The notes beneath the pieces are model-generated. The model had not been told where the DNA came from. It worked only from the letters and a program-made list of their open reading frames with translations, and searched no databases. Below are positions 1 through 11,540 of a DNA stretch of 64,000 nt, piece by piece. The DNA is from Argentina anserina (taxonomy: Eukaryota; Streptophyta; Magnoliopsida; Rosales; Rosaceae), in contig NC_065874.1 of assembly GCF_933775445.1 (NCBI RefSeq), forward strand, positions 18,061,001 through 18,125,000, in the 5' to 3' direction. The position numbers and the translations under genes are program-made. Within the stretch, counting starts at the first letter, position 1; every line of letters starts with the position of its first letter.

Positions 1-693
1 CGGTGTCAGAAACCAAACCGAACCGAGTAATTGGTGCCGGTTATCGGTTTCATGCTTTTAAAAAACCGGTGGAAACCGAACCGAACCGAGAATTGACATT
101 TAAGGTTATAACTTGTATTTGATGAACATATGTAATCGATTGGGTGCTTATGCAAAACATAGATTTGGTAATAAATATATACATGTATAGATATGTGATT
201 TTGTACAAGGTAATATATGATTTTGATTTTTGTATGTGTACAATTATGCATGCAAAGATCTAATGTAATGTTTTTGGGTTTTGTCAACTAGCCCTCATGT
301 TAAGACAAGTCTGAACATCTGGTGATGAAACTCATGAGATTTAATGTTTATTTTGGTTAACTTGTTGTGTTTCAGCAAAACACTATTTTTGTTTACTTAA
401 TATTTGAGTTCTTGATATTTGGTGAATATAACTTAATTAAAGTATTGAACTTGTAGCTTACTCCTTCACTTTTAATCTTTTTATTTTCACTAGTCAAGTA
501 CGAAATGTCAATAAGGATATTAGGTTTTGTAACCGAAACAAAACCGAAATCGAACCGAATTATAAGTTAACCGAAACCGCGATTTCTATGTATATTTTTC
601 GGTTTCGGTTTTAAAAAACATGAAACCAAAAATTCGGTGTCGATTTTCGGTTAGTGCTCATAAACCGAACCGTTGGCACCGAGTCCAGCCCTA
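1..693. mobile_element. hAT-like element, right part (left end outside window)
   Basis: Both ends of this stretch are rich in short CGGTT/AACCG words in opposite orientation (1-105 and 530-690), and the middle is AT-rich without a convincing ORF. The right edge reads GGCACCGAGTCCAGCCCTA, a typical hAT-type terminus; recognisable receptor-kinase coding sequence begins within about 70 bases of it. The left terminus would lie a few bases before the window, so the target duplication cannot be checked. Inference: a non-autonomous hAT element that landed in the ectodomain exon of the Lr10-like kinase gene. Confidence 0.55.
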
Positions 694-1267
694 CGAGCAA
701 CTACTCCAACCCAGTTTACCCCTTAACCGAGTTCAACTTACTTCTTATCCTTACAGCACTGACAATCCTTATTGGTCTTACAGTTCATCCTACACTTACT
801 TTGAGTCGGATCTGGACGCAGCTAACCCATATAATATGAATACCAAGTACCTAACGGCGCCTCTAATTTTCCTGAGCTGCACAAATCAAATGAATGATTC
901 CGACGTCTTTGTAAAAAACAGCTCGATGCATCAACTCTTCCTCCGGTTCTTTCCGGTCAACAGTGTATTCTTATTTCATTCTTGGGCGCTATGGGAGAAG
1001 AGCTGACGTCGGGTTGTCCTGCAATTACGCTCATGGTTCTGGTGCCCAACCCACGCACACTTACTGAGAAGTCCAGCAAATCGTGTCAGGGCATATATGA
1101 ACAACTAGCATATGGCTTTGAACTCTCATGGATTGACTACCAATGTAGCGATACCTGCGGACAGAATTATGCGAATCGTGAGGAAAACCCGAATCTATAC
1201 TGTGGGCTGACCACCTACAAAAATAAGACTGGAGTTGAGTGCCGATCTACATCTACTACATACGAAG
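694..1267 (+). pseudogene. Lr10-like receptor kinase, ectodomain exon (interrupted and frameshifted)
   Basis: This is the extracellular exon of a LRK10L-type (rust resistance kinase Lr10-like) receptor kinase. The frame around 750-905 encodes a segment like the family's galacturonan-binding (GUB_WAK) region, including PLIFLSCTNQMNDSDVF. The match then jumps to another frame near 905-912 and continues with GCPAITLMVLVPNP and a Cys-containing stretch (YGFELSWIDYQCSDTC) to a GT donor at 1268. The donor phase fits the acceptor before 4567: the split codon becomes Ala, giving YE-APPVA. The signal peptide and first part of the ectodomain are absent because a hAT-like element adjoins at 693. A single-base sequencing error could explain the frameshift but not the missing N-terminus. 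Confidence 0.7.
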
Positions 1268-1856
1268 GTAACAAGTACTTTCTCTTTCTGCTTACATATA
1301 AAATTTCAAATTATATTTAGAAGAATTATTCCTGAAACTTTAGTCTATAAATCTAAATATTAGTGGCAATAAAAGTACCGACGTTGTTCATGACAATCAA
1401 GCTTCACCCTAACTAATGGGCTGGAGCGGGATGGGTCGGATCTGATTTGAATCAAACCCGTATTTCAAACAATTCTATGAATTCATGTTCATCCACCATT
1501 AGATCTAAATCTAATGTTTGAAAATAAAATAACTTAATTTTAAGAACCGCCAACTGATTACTGACTGACTGAGCCGAAATATTCGGGTCGCCCAGTTCGG
1601 TTTCAGTTTAATAAATTTTATAAATTATAATCATATATTACAGAAAAATTTCTCACGAAGAACTTCCCAGATTGCATCTCAACCCCTCTTGATGTATGAT
1701 TTGTTAGCTTGTAATATAGAAAGCCAATTCAACCTCAACCTAAAAAAAGAAGAAAATGGAACAATACATCTATTACCCAACAAAAATCGAATAGACTATG
1801 ATTCTATGAATATATGAAGAACTGAAGAACACTAAACCGCCTCATCTACTGAGGAG

Positions 1857-2522
1857 TAGAGGTGGCAAACAGGCCGGGCTGGTCCGTTCCATTTTCAACG
1901 GGCCAAAACTGTGCTCGTGTCGTGTTGGGGCCGACCCATTTATTTATCGGGCTGGACCATTTAATTAAATATTAAGCTCGGCCTGGCCCAAGCCCATGTC
2001 GTGTCGGGCCAAGAAGCGGGCCGGCCCGGCCCATTTGCATTATATGACACAATTAAAATAAAAAATATTATGTACTTTGAATATTTGTTTTATATAACTA
2101 TTTAGAGTAGTAAAATAAATAAAATACTACAACACATTTCATAATCGTATTTGTAAAACGTTACGTATCTCAAAATAATGACGTTTTATTCACTATTTTG
2201 ATTATATTTGTGAAATATTGTAGTTAAAATAATAAAATAATCAATAAATTTTAATTGAAAAGTATAATATTTAAGTTTAATAATGATAATTGTTTAAATA
2301 TTGATATAAATAATATAAAATTATGTGTTTAACGGGCCGGCTCATGAATTTATCATGCTCGGGTCGTGCCGGACTAAAAACGGGCTCGGGCCGTGCCGGG
2401 CCCATGGGCCAAAATATCTCGGCCTGGCCCATTAGAATAACGGGCTCAGACAGCGCCGGGTCGATTTTTAACGTACCGGGTTCGGGCCGGGCTCGGACTT
2501 TTGGGCCCATTTGCCACCTCTA
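1857..2522. mobile_element. hAT MITE with perfect 8-bp target duplication
   Basis: Terminal inverted repeats are TAGAGGTGGCAAA at the left and its near-exact reverse complement at the right. The 666-bp element is flanked by the perfect direct repeat CTGAGGAG (1849-1856 and 2523-2530). Subterminal regions are rich in GGGCC/CGGGC words; the centre is AT-rich and non-coding. It lies in the intron of the Lr10-like kinase gene. Confidence 0.9.
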
Positions 2523-2558
2523 CTGAGGAGAACGCCTATTTTTCTGCAAAAAGTTTGT

Positions 2559-2668
<110 letters not shown>

Positions 2669-2819
2669 CAAGAGATGAGTGTGCGGCTGAAGGAAATTAG
2701 ATTAGGTTAGTGGGTTTGAGTATTTATATGAGGATTCTAATCCTGCGTGGTAAGGTCCATCATAAATATTATAAAACAAAGCTCAACCAATCAATAATGA
2801 GACAGCTATGTATCAGTAT

Positions 2820-3361
2820 TAGGGGTGGGCACGGGACGGGATGGAACGGGACGGGGCTCATCCCACGTCCCGTCTCACTCTTTTGAATCGGGACGGGACG
2901 AGGGTTTTTAAGAATGCATCTCACTCGGGATTAATCCCGGTTGGGACGAGACGGGACAAATCTCACATTCCTATGAAGTTAAATAAAAACCTATATTTTT
3001 ACTTTTTCATTAACAAAGTAACATTCAATAATGAATTTTAACAAAAAAATGCATATTATGTTCAAAATATTATAATTTACTATTATTATTTGAGTTGATA
3101 TAATTTTAGAGTTATTAAGAACATAAATTAGTTTCATTTTGATACAAATATATAAGAATTTTTAAGTTTTCATTAAAGGTGTGACGGAACGGGACGAAGC
3201 GGGATATAAATTATTCGTCCCACGTCCCATCCCACTATTATGAAACGGGACGGGATCGGGACGGGACGAACGTTTTTAGACCTCCGTCTCATCCTGTCCT
3301 TATGAATTTCGGGACAGAATCAGGACGTGATCGGGATTTCTGTTTTTTATGCCCACCCCTG
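2820..3361. mobile_element. hAT MITE, GGGACGGGAC family, copy A
   Basis: Starts TAGGGGTGGGC and ends GCCCACCCCTG, inverted repeats of 11 bp with a terminal mismatch. Flanking 8-bp duplications are ATCAGTAT (2812-2819) and ATCAATAT (3362-3369), 7 of 8 identical. Subterminal arrays of CGGGACGGGA words flank an AT-rich core. A second copy in opposite orientation lies at 24824-25359. Sits in the kinase gene intron. Confidence 0.88.
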
Positions 3362-3378
3362 ATCAATATGATTGCAAA

Positions 3379-4114
3379 GGAGGGCCTTTCTAATAAGGGC
3401 TTGGTGAGGATTTTTGTCCTCCACCGTTAAATTCAACAAGGGTCTTGATTTTAAAAAATAACTTTGAAGCCTCACACACATAATCAACCTACTTCTCATC
3501 TTTCCCAATCTCTCTTCCTGTTCATCTTTGTCCTAAAAAATCTCATTGATTTCATCATTATCATGTTACCAAATCTCAAACACCCAAACTAAAAAGTTGA
3601 CGTGGGTTTACTGAGAAGTTTGCTTCAATTGTTGGGTGTGTCAATGAGAACTAAGAAGACTGGTTGTTTTGATTTAAGAGTCATGCATCTTTGTTTGTTC
3701 AGATTAGCAAATTATCCTTATAGAGTTTAGAAACTACGAAGTTCTTATGGAAGGGGTTAGATTCTCAAGTTTCTCGTCCATTGTTGGTCTGCATGTTAAT
3801 CTATAATTTTGAGGAGTTATGCCCATATTAATCTTCTTCTTTAATTAAGCCCCTTCAATTGCTGGTGATGGATGAGGTTATAGTTTGCTAATTTGTAGTT
3901 CAACACTAAATCGAGGGCCGGGAAGAAATCAATATCATGGATTTTGTGCAGTTGAAGGAGAGAATATCGGAGCAGAGATGAACAAGAAGAGAGATTGGGG
4001 AAGATGAGGCTTCAAGTTATTTTTTAAAATCAGGACCACTTGTTGAATCTAACGGTAGAGGACAAAAGTCTTCATCAAGTCCTTAATAACCGAGTCCTTA
4101 TTAGAAAGGGCTCC
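3379..4114. mobile_element. Mutator-like MITE with long terminal inverted repeats
   Basis: About 130 bp at the left end (reading GGAGGGCCTTTCTAATAAGG) is repeated inverted at the right end, where the reverse complement begins GGAGCCCTTTCTAATAAGG. Homology continues through the segment containing GTCCTCCACCGTTA. Flanks TGATTGCAA and TAATTGTAT match at 6 of 9 positions, compatible with a worn 9-bp Mutator-type duplication. The 0.45-kb centre has no ORF. Confidence 0.75.
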
Positions 4115-4365
4115 TAATTGTATATACATTTGATATTCGGTTAATCGGTTTGATGCAGTCGGTTCCTATACTAGACCCGCTTTCGCACTGATCAAAAGTA
4201 GTGCGGGTCGGATTACTCACTTCTCTCCACCTATTGTAATCGGTTCGGTGACCGTACCATTTTTTCCGGTGAGGTCCGGCCAGTTTTGACAATCGAGTCG
4301 GTTTCTGCCCACCTCTATTAGTATCTATGAAAAATCGATCTTCCACCATTTTTTGGGCCATTTGT
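4115..4365. repeat. hAT-like remnant
   Basis: CGGTT-rich sequence ending in TGCCCACCTCTA, resembling the right terminus of TAGAGGTGGGCA-type hAT elements. No left terminus or target duplication is visible; probably truncated. Confidence 0.35.
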
Positions 4366-4566
4366 ATATTTTTTGTTAATGCAAATAGGCAGTGTCTTTG
4401 CCAAAAAAAAAAGATAAAATAAAAATAGAATGAAGGATAATATGCTCATCAGATTTAGGCCAAGTAGCATGTTCAGGAGAGAATCTTACGGGAAGAATTA
4501 TAATATAAACATCCCCATCTAACTACCTTACTCATTGCATGATGATATTTTTCACCTCTATTGCAG

Positions 4567-5991
4567 CGCCTCCAGTTGCAGCCCCTCCAGTTGCGATGAG
4601 CAGTGATCGTACCTACAATGAAAGGTTCCAACAGCTTCTGGACTATGCGTTACCTCTTGTGCTGATGGCTTACAGTGGTAAGAGACTGCTATAGAAAGTA
4701 AACCAATAAAAATGTGTGCTTCTACCAGACAAAAACCAGCAAGCTTGGGACTGAACAAGAATAAAATTATCAATGATAATGTTTTTAGTGTCTCACCTAT
4801 CACATAATATCCTTCCGACTGATTCCATTTTGTTCTAACCACACAGGATTAATCCAAGCGCCGTTGAGGCTATTATTGGGCTTCCTAGTTATGCCTACAT
4901 TACTAATTTACAATTGGCGAAGGAGGCACTTGTCAGTGTATGACTATATAGAAGACTTTCTGCGGAATAACAATAATCTCATACCAGTAAGGTTCTCGTA
5001 CGGGGACATCAGAAAGATGAGTAGCGGATTCAAAGAAAAATTGGGTGAAGGAGGCTTTGGCACCGTTTACAAGGCAAAGCTCCGCAGTGGTCGCCCTGTA
5101 GCCATCAAGATGTTGAGTAAGACCAAAGCTGATGGACAAGATTTTATCAATGAGGTTGCTACTATAGGAAGGATTCACCATGTTAACGTGGTGCGACTTA
5201 TCGGCTTTTGTTTTGATCGGTCAAATCGAGCACTTGTTTATGATTTCATGTCAAACGGCTCTCTTGAAAAACACATTTTTTCTCAGCAAGGTGTCACCTC
5301 CTTGAGCTGTGAGAAAATACTTGAGATTGCAGTTGGAGTGGCTCGTGGAATTCAATATCTCCATCAAGGATGTGAAATGCGAATCTTGCATTTCGACCTC
5401 AAGCCTCACAACATTCTTCTAGATGAGAATTTTACTCCCAAGGTTTCTGATTTTGGATTGGCAAGGCTATACCCAATGGATAACAGCATTGTGTCTATGA
5501 CCGCAGCAAGAGGAACAATAGGATACATGGCTCCAGAGTTATTCTACAAAAACATTGGAGGTGTATCATACAAAGCGGATGTATATAGTTTTGGAATGCT
5601 AATGTTGGAAATGGCAGGTAGAAGGAAAAACTTGAATGCAGCCATAGATCGTTCAAGCGAATTTAGCCAAATCTACTTTCCAACATGGGTTTCTGATCAA
5701 CTGATTCAAGGGAAGGAGATCGAAATAGGAGATGCCACTGAAGATGAAATGAAAATCATAAAGAAGATGATCATAGTGGCTTTGTGGTGCATACAAATGA
5801 AGCCTGTTGAACGCCCTTCGATGAGCAAAGTAGTAGAAATGCTTGAAGGGGAAATCGAGACCCTCCAAATACCTCCAAAGCCTTTCTTATATCCACAGCA
5901 AGTACCAGCAGATGATCTCGAGAACCATACTGCGTGTTCATCAACAATGACAGAATCAACAGAGATCAATTTGATTGCAGATGCAAGTTGA
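4567..5991 (+). CDS. Lr10-like (LRK10L) receptor kinase: transmembrane and kinase exons
   Basis: Two exons, 4567-4677 and 4847-5991, are joined by a GT-AG intron in matching phase. The first encodes a juxtamembrane part ([19 protein letters not shown]). The second gives a hydrophobic segment ([14 protein letters not shown]), the family hallmark [15 protein letters not shown], and a complete kinase domain: GEGGFGTVY loop, Lys in [12 protein letters not shown] catalytic loop, DFGLA and APE. The residue before the catalytic Asp is Phe, so this is a non-RD kinase, a class common among plant immune receptors. The kinase part has no stop or frameshift. Because the ectodomain exon is damaged, the locus is probably not a full receptor now, although a truncated kinase starting at an internal Met (for example 4864) cannot be excluded. 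Ligand and pathway are unknown. Confidence 0.9.
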
Positions 5992-8710
5992 ATTAATATA
6001 TATTCGTCATTATGTGGTTGAATGTAAAGGCTATGAAAACTTCTCTAGATTTGATAGCTTTAAAAAACATTTAAAGTTTGATTACATGTAGTAGTACAGT
6101 TAAACTTGCTTTTTATTGCTGTCTTGATATGAATAAAATGTTTCCAAGTATGAAAAATAAAAAAATTTTGGTTGCGAATTATATTAATGGGATATGCTTG
6201 AAAATGGGCTTCACCTTGCTCATTTTTGCACAGGTAATTTAGGCATGTTTGAAGTTGGAGAATACTATGAGTGGGAAGATAACACTGTTTCAGTGAATTA
6301 AGGTCGTCTAAAGTGTGTTTGGGGAGTTGAGTGACATATTCTAATTTCTAATCAGTGTGTAGTGGTGATGGAGGAAGCTCGTAACTTGGCAAGTGTAGTC
6401 TGAAACTCTGAATTCCTTATGCTGAAATCGCAACAGATCTGATTAAAATTTTCGAATTAACCTTCATCCTGAGATCTATTGTTTTTCTTTATGAACAAAG
6501 CATGATCAGATTTGAATTTGATTTGAGGTATCGAAATGGAAAAAGTTATGTATCTTATATTGTAAAATAGCTGTCATAAGCCTTCTAAAGCCATAGAATA
6601 CCCATTTAACGAAAATTCAGAAGCAAATAACTAATCTATCTTCAATAAAGTCATGAAACCTTAACAATTGCCACACAAATAAACAATTCCTGACAACTTG
6701 GAACCAGCCATTTTACTTGCAGCAGTCAACACAGGCATATTATCATCCAATGCTCCAGATCCACTTCAACAGTGGTTCTGATTATGTTCTCCTTTTCTGG
6801 AATAAATCGAAATGGTAGAGTGAAAACGGGAGAGTCGAGGTAGAAACCGAAAAAAAACAAGATAAACGAAAGAGAAATTGATTTACACAAGCCCATTACA
6901 ATTCCACAGCCAAAGTTGACGGGATAGAATAGCATTTTCTGGGTGCTTATTCTTAATGATAATCAGGTAAGTTGGACAGTTGTTGGCTCACAATTATATT
7001 TTTACACTCACTTCGAAATATATCCCTCACTCTTCAATAACAGAAACAACGTTTCATTGCCAAAAAAAAAAAAACAGAAACAACGTTCAAATTAGAACGA
7101 GTCCTCGGACCAATACTAGTCTAGATATATCAGAAGGTGATCAGCTACGTCCCAAGTTCTTTTGCCTACTATTTTATCATATTGATGCCTTGCTTGATTT
7201 TGTTTCTTGCCATTTGAGCAAACAGATTGTTCTTGAAGACTCTATGAAGACGACCACTTGCGAAGACCCGCTCCTATACAGTACCAGCCTACTAGGTGAC
7301 ACCTTCAATACTCTTGGAGAAGATGAGTCGAACTAGAGTAAGATGCCGAGCTCCTGATAAAGAGCTTGAGATATGACAGTAAGAGATACTCTGTTCAGTG
7401 TTTGGCATCTTTGTGCCGGGCATCATAAGAACCTTTTCATCTACTCAGAGGTCAATTTTGAAACAAGATTAGCATTAAACTGGTTCATGAGTGCCAAAGA
7501 GTCCATGCGCTTAGTAAGACCCTTCGCTCATGCCTGTCCCAGATAAGAGGGCAAATGGGCAATAAACCTACCACCTGTGAGCATTTGCTTCCAAGAGAGG
7601 AATGGTCGATTACCTATAATTCTATAAATGGATCCTCCACTCCTAGATTAGTGACTCAATGTTTCTAGAAACGTTCAATTTCGTTGTTTCAAGTCAGTAG
7701 TAGTTGTTGTAAACAGGTTACTTCAGGTGAAAATCTTAACAAATGGGCAAACAGCAAGGAATAGAAAAACTACGCTACTGCCACCAGAGCATAAAGTATG
7801 TCGATATTAAGGGAGTACTTGTTACTGTAAAACATGAATTGTTCCTACCATTTCATCCCGAGAAAAGCTACTCTGGTTGGACAGTGATAACCAAGCAAAC
7901 ACTAGACAACCAGAGATTACATACAAGTATTTCCCCTAAGAGGTTTTATACGGCTATGAATCTAACTCCTACCTTTCCAAATTCAAGATCTGGACTTTCA
8001 GAATCAAACAACACTATTAAGGCCGAAAAGAAGTAACACTGAGTTGTCAACATAGAGGCTCTACTTCAATGTTGGTACTGCTATGCAATCAGCAGTTAGG
8101 AGACAACACACAAGATGGATAGCCAGACCAAATGGCTAAGCAAATGTTAATGAGGATTTCTAGGATACTTGTGCAGGACTTGCTGTCCTCGTCTTCGTCA
8201 ACAGAACTTAACCTGAACCCTACACCCGAAGTCCCAAGTTTAAATTCCCCCACCCGAAGAATGTTACTTGGACCATACTCAAAAACAGTCCAACTTGCCT
8301 ATTTGCATTTCCAAATAATTAGCATGGTTCGAATTCGGATATAAAGACTACAAAATTTTCAACAAACTATTTCAAACAAGGATCAAACCAGAAACAATGC
8401 CAGGCTCATAATGCTACTCAATCATGCTACTAAACATCGAAATAATATCGCATTCCTTGATCCTAAACTAATAACAATAGGAACCATAAAATCCAAGGTA
8501 TCATCTTACTGAACAGAACAAACAAAAGAATTGAAGTTAAAACCCTATACAGCAATTGAACCTAACCCCCCATCAATCTCTTTAGTAAAAGCTCATGCTC
8601 CTAAAACAATACATATTAATGGTCTCGATTCAAAACCATAAGAGAATCAGAGAGAAACTTGTAAATGAACTGAAGTGAGAGATTAAAAAACCACTCACTC
8701 ACTCACTGTC
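5992..8710. other. Intergenic, no gene recognised
   Basis: Contains the 3' flank of the kinase gene, AT-rich DNA and several short ORFs (for example 6980-7336 and 7743-8036) with no recognisable motif. A poly-A micro-insertion with target duplication lies at 7040-7087. The last 100 bases are the 3' UTR side of the NHL gene. Confidence 0.6.
7040..7087 (+). mobile_element. Tiny poly-A retroposon with 14-bp target duplication
   Basis: ACAGAAACAACGTT occurs at 7040-7053 and again at 7074-7087. The 20 bases between are TCATTGCC followed by twelve A. This arrangement matches an extremely 5'-truncated LINE- or SINE-type insertion made by target-primed reverse transcription. Template slippage at an A-run is the alternative. 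Confidence 0.6.
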
Positions 8711-9418
8711 TCAGACAGCAACGCCGCACTCTCTACCTTCTCCGGTCATCATCCCCGTCCCATTCTTCGACACCGCAACTGTCACGTCACGGCACACCAC
8801 TCTCAGCAGCCGCCGCCTCAGCCTCCACCCGCCTTTCCTGAACTGCACCCTAGCCAGCAGCTTTATATTAAAGCTCACCTCCCCACGCGCCGCCCGGTCC
8901 GCGTTGATCCCACTCGCCACCCCGCCCTCCACGAACGAGTTCGCCGCCGAGAGAGTCGCGTTCACCGCGCTCCTCACGCGCTTCCCCTGTTGGAACGGCG
9001 GCACTCTGGTCTCGCAGATGAAGCGGGAGCGGTAGAACACGGAGGCGCCGATCTCGTCGTACTCGATCGTCATCTTCTTGTTGGGGTTAAACACATCGAA
9101 CCCGACGGCCCAGGTTCCGGTGAGGGACTGGCCGGAGGAGGAGACGTTGAGATTCGTCACAGTGAACGAGTCGACCCGGAAGTCCGGGATCTTGGGGCGG
9201 AGGATGAGCCAGACCATGAGGAGGAGGGAGCCGAGGATGACGAAGAGGAAGATCATGGCGATGACGAAGCGGCGGACGAAGGCGGCGCGTGCGGTGTACG
9301 CGTTGTAGGGGGCTTGCTGGTAGGCCGGGTAGTTGGGGTAGGAGCCGTTGGCGGGGTAGGGCTGGGCGTATTGCGGGGCCGGGTAGCCGGTGACGGGTGG
9401 TCGAGAAGCGTCTGCCAT
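8711..9418 (-). CDS. NDR1/HIN1-like (NHL) LEA_2 membrane protein
   Basis: Intact single-exon gene of 235 residues. Residues 1-47 are a Pro/Tyr-rich cytosolic tail with repeated YPxY-like words. Residues 51-73 (FVIAMIFLFVILGSLLLMVW) form one transmembrane helix. The rest is an LEA_2 domain starting with the family signature RPKIPDFRVDSF and containing FDVFNPNKKM; an N-linked site is present in SAVNATLS. NHL proteins are plasma-membrane proteins related to NDR1 and HIN1 and are often induced by pathogens or stress. The gene is GC-rich against AT-rich surroundings, as is common for intronless NHL genes. The start is the first in-frame Met and there is no competing upstream start. Its specific role cannot be read from the sequence. 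Confidence 0.92.
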   Translation of the reverse strand: MADASRPPVTGYPAPQYAQPYPANGSYPNYPAYQQAPYNAYTARAAFVRRFVIAMIFLFVILGSLLLMVWLILRPKIPDFRVDSFTVTNLNVSSSGQSLTGTWAVGFDVFNPNKKMTIEYDEIGASVFYRSRFICETRVPPFQQGKRVRSAVNATLSAANSFVEGGVASGINADRAARGEVSFNIKLLARVQFRKGGWRLRRRLLRVVCRDVTVAVSKNGTGMMTGEGRECGVAV

Positions 9419-10019
9419 ATTCTAGGGTTTTCGGAGATTTGGGGATTTCTTGTGATTTGGGTTTTAAAAAAGTGAAGGAAGGAAATGTGGGTTTAGTTGA
9501 GAATCTGAGGGTTTCGTAAAATCCGGAAGAGTTTTAGAGATGAAGACGAGCGGTGCCGTTTTTGGGTATGCGGCAACGTGACGCGTTAGAGTAGAGCGTA
9601 GAATATTCGGCCAGCTATAGAATCAGGGGAGGATTTATATGGCAAAAATCAGGGGCCAAAGTCACGAGAGTGTTTCTTCTACAAAATTGACCTGAGTCCT
9701 TGAAAATGGACTGTTTCCGGGAATTGTGGGAAGTACACTGAACTGGAAGAGGAGGCGATTTTTCTTGGTTAGAGAATGAGAGAGATTGGTGAGGATGTTG
9801 ACTAGGAAGGAGAATTCTTAAACTTAGCTTTGTTGATAAGAAACCACAAAAGTAGATGGGACTTCTAAGTTCTTCTACACTATGTTCCATATATTATCAT
9901 TAGACTTGCTTAATATAGATGTAGATTCACATCATCCACTAGTTTGATTTCGTGCTAATCTACAAAAATGTGTGATATTGAGCTACTACTCAAGAGATAG
10001 GCTATGTTAATATGATGTG
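9419..10019. other. NHL 5' flank and non-coding DNA
   Basis: About 100-150 bases upstream of the NHL start are probably its 5' UTR and promoter; no clear TATA box was found. A 91-codon frame at 9615-9890 (minus) has no recognisable motif and is not called as a gene. Confidence 0.5.
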
Positions 10020-11540
10020 TTTCGATCAAGTAACAAAATCTCGATATATCCTCTAATATCTCATTTTTTAAACAAAACGATATATCTTAGGAGTAAATAT
10101 CTTATTTTTTCCCGTATCTGCGATATTTCTCCGATAACATAAAATATCTCCGATATTTACGATATATCTGATATATCTTCGATATTTTAGATAAATATAT
10201 GAAAATTTTCACTTAAAAAAAATTAACTCGACTTGAGAATGTTTCAAACTCTTCTTGACCTGGAGTTTTTGATTAATTAATCACCTTGAGCCTCGAGGGA
10301 TATAAAAATAAGACTAGAAGAGTAGTCATTCAATCGGCTAATTTTTAATTTTTCTTAAGAGATATCGAGATGAGGGGTGAAAGTTCAAGTCTTAACTCTT
10401 AAAAGTCAAGCTATATCAGTGACTAGTGTTCTCCTTGACCTTGAGGAAATCCAAAATAAAGGGTCACAACGTAGTCTCATGAAGGTGATAAGAGAATACT
10501 CAGAATTCCAGATGAAGAGTGAGTTTTCGAGTAATTTCAGTAACTATTGTTCTCCTCGAGGAATATAGAAGGAGTAGTAATATTTATCTTCTTGACGTCC
10601 TCTCAAATGATATCTAGATAAGGAGTGTTCTCCTCGAGCACTATTGGGGAAAGTAAGAAAAGATGAGTCACATTGTAGTCTTTGTCTCCTAGAAGTTTCC
10701 TCATACCTTCATAGATTGCTAGTAATCCGTGAACCCATCATGAAAGGATGATAATACTGAAATTTGATGGTGATGGTGGTGGTGGTAATGGTGATGGTAG
10801 TGGTAGTGGTAGTGGTGGAAGTCGACAAGGTGGTGGAGATACAAGATTTGAATATGGACAATCTTATGTAGGTGGAGGATTTGAGCAGTTTACTTGTGAA
10901 AGTAATTTTGATCATGCTACCCAAGATGAGAATCATGGATCTAGAGCAGGCGGTCATGGTGCCCAACAGCAAAATAGATGCGAGAGGAGGACAAGAGGAA
11001 CCATTGATGATCAAAGTATTTCATTTGATGTTAGTTCAGTTGCCTTAAGTTTTGAATCTATTAGTTTAGGCACAGAGCACAGTGAGATGTCAAACGAATA
11101 ACATGAAGTCAGCTATCAATCTGGTCATCATATTTACATTTATGGTCAGTTTGGAGACGTTTATGATCAATTATCGAGATAAGTTCATCATTACTATCTC
11201 ATTCTCGGAGAAACTGTTGGTAGCTCAAAAGCGATATATGACTATCATGTTAACCATTACAATTCGTACTATATGGCTCGTATGTCTTGGGCATAATATT
11301 GTAGTTTTGTTGACAAACGTGCATCTTTTCAAGCACATAAAACCTCTTTTCTGGTACTAGATAAAATTAATAATTGTATTTGTTTGTATGTAATTCAATA
11401 ATAAATAAATAAATAATTTCGGAAGAGGAACAATATTTTTTTTCTAATATCCCCGATATATCTCCGATGTATCCGATATCTCAATTTTTCGAAAAAACGA
11501 TATATCCCCCGATACCGAGTATTTTAAACCTTGGTTTCGA
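10020..11540. mobile_element. Probable transposon bordered by CGATATATC-rich repeats
   Basis: Both borders (10030-10200 and 11440-11520) are packed with CGATAT/GATATATC words and share a stretch like ATATCTCATTTTTTAAACAA with a related copy at the other end. Inside are diverged copies of a TTCTCCTTGACCTTGAGG-like motif and the glycine-rich ORF at 10748. Exact termini and target duplication were not found. It may be a decayed hAT-type element; class assignment is weak. Confidence 0.45.
10748..11101 (+). CDS. Glycine-rich ORF inside a repeat element, unrecognised
   Basis: 117 codons. The first 30 are low-complexity Gly/Asp/Ser from a GGT/GAT repeat tract, followed by RQGGGDTRFEYGQSYVGGG and a His/Gln-rich part. 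Similar low-complexity tails occur at the C-terminus of some plant transposases, but no transposase core is visible upstream. It is more likely a transposon remnant than a functional gene. Confidence 0.25.
   Translation: MIILKFDGDGGGGNGDGSGSGSGGSRQGGGDTRFEYGQSYVGGGFEQFTCESNFDHATQDENHGSRAGGHGAQQQNRCERRTRGTIDDQSISFDVSSVALSFESISLGTEHSEMSNE

Noticed and set aside
6980..8344. Several 60-120-codon frames between the receptor kinase and NHL gene
   Set aside because: Composition and lack of motifs fit chance ORFs or decayed transposon DNA.
8990..9475. 161-codon plus-strand frame antisense to the NHL gene
   Set aside because: It is an open shadow frame of a GC-rich gene; its acidic, Gly/Glu/Asp/Val-rich composition derives from the opposite strand.
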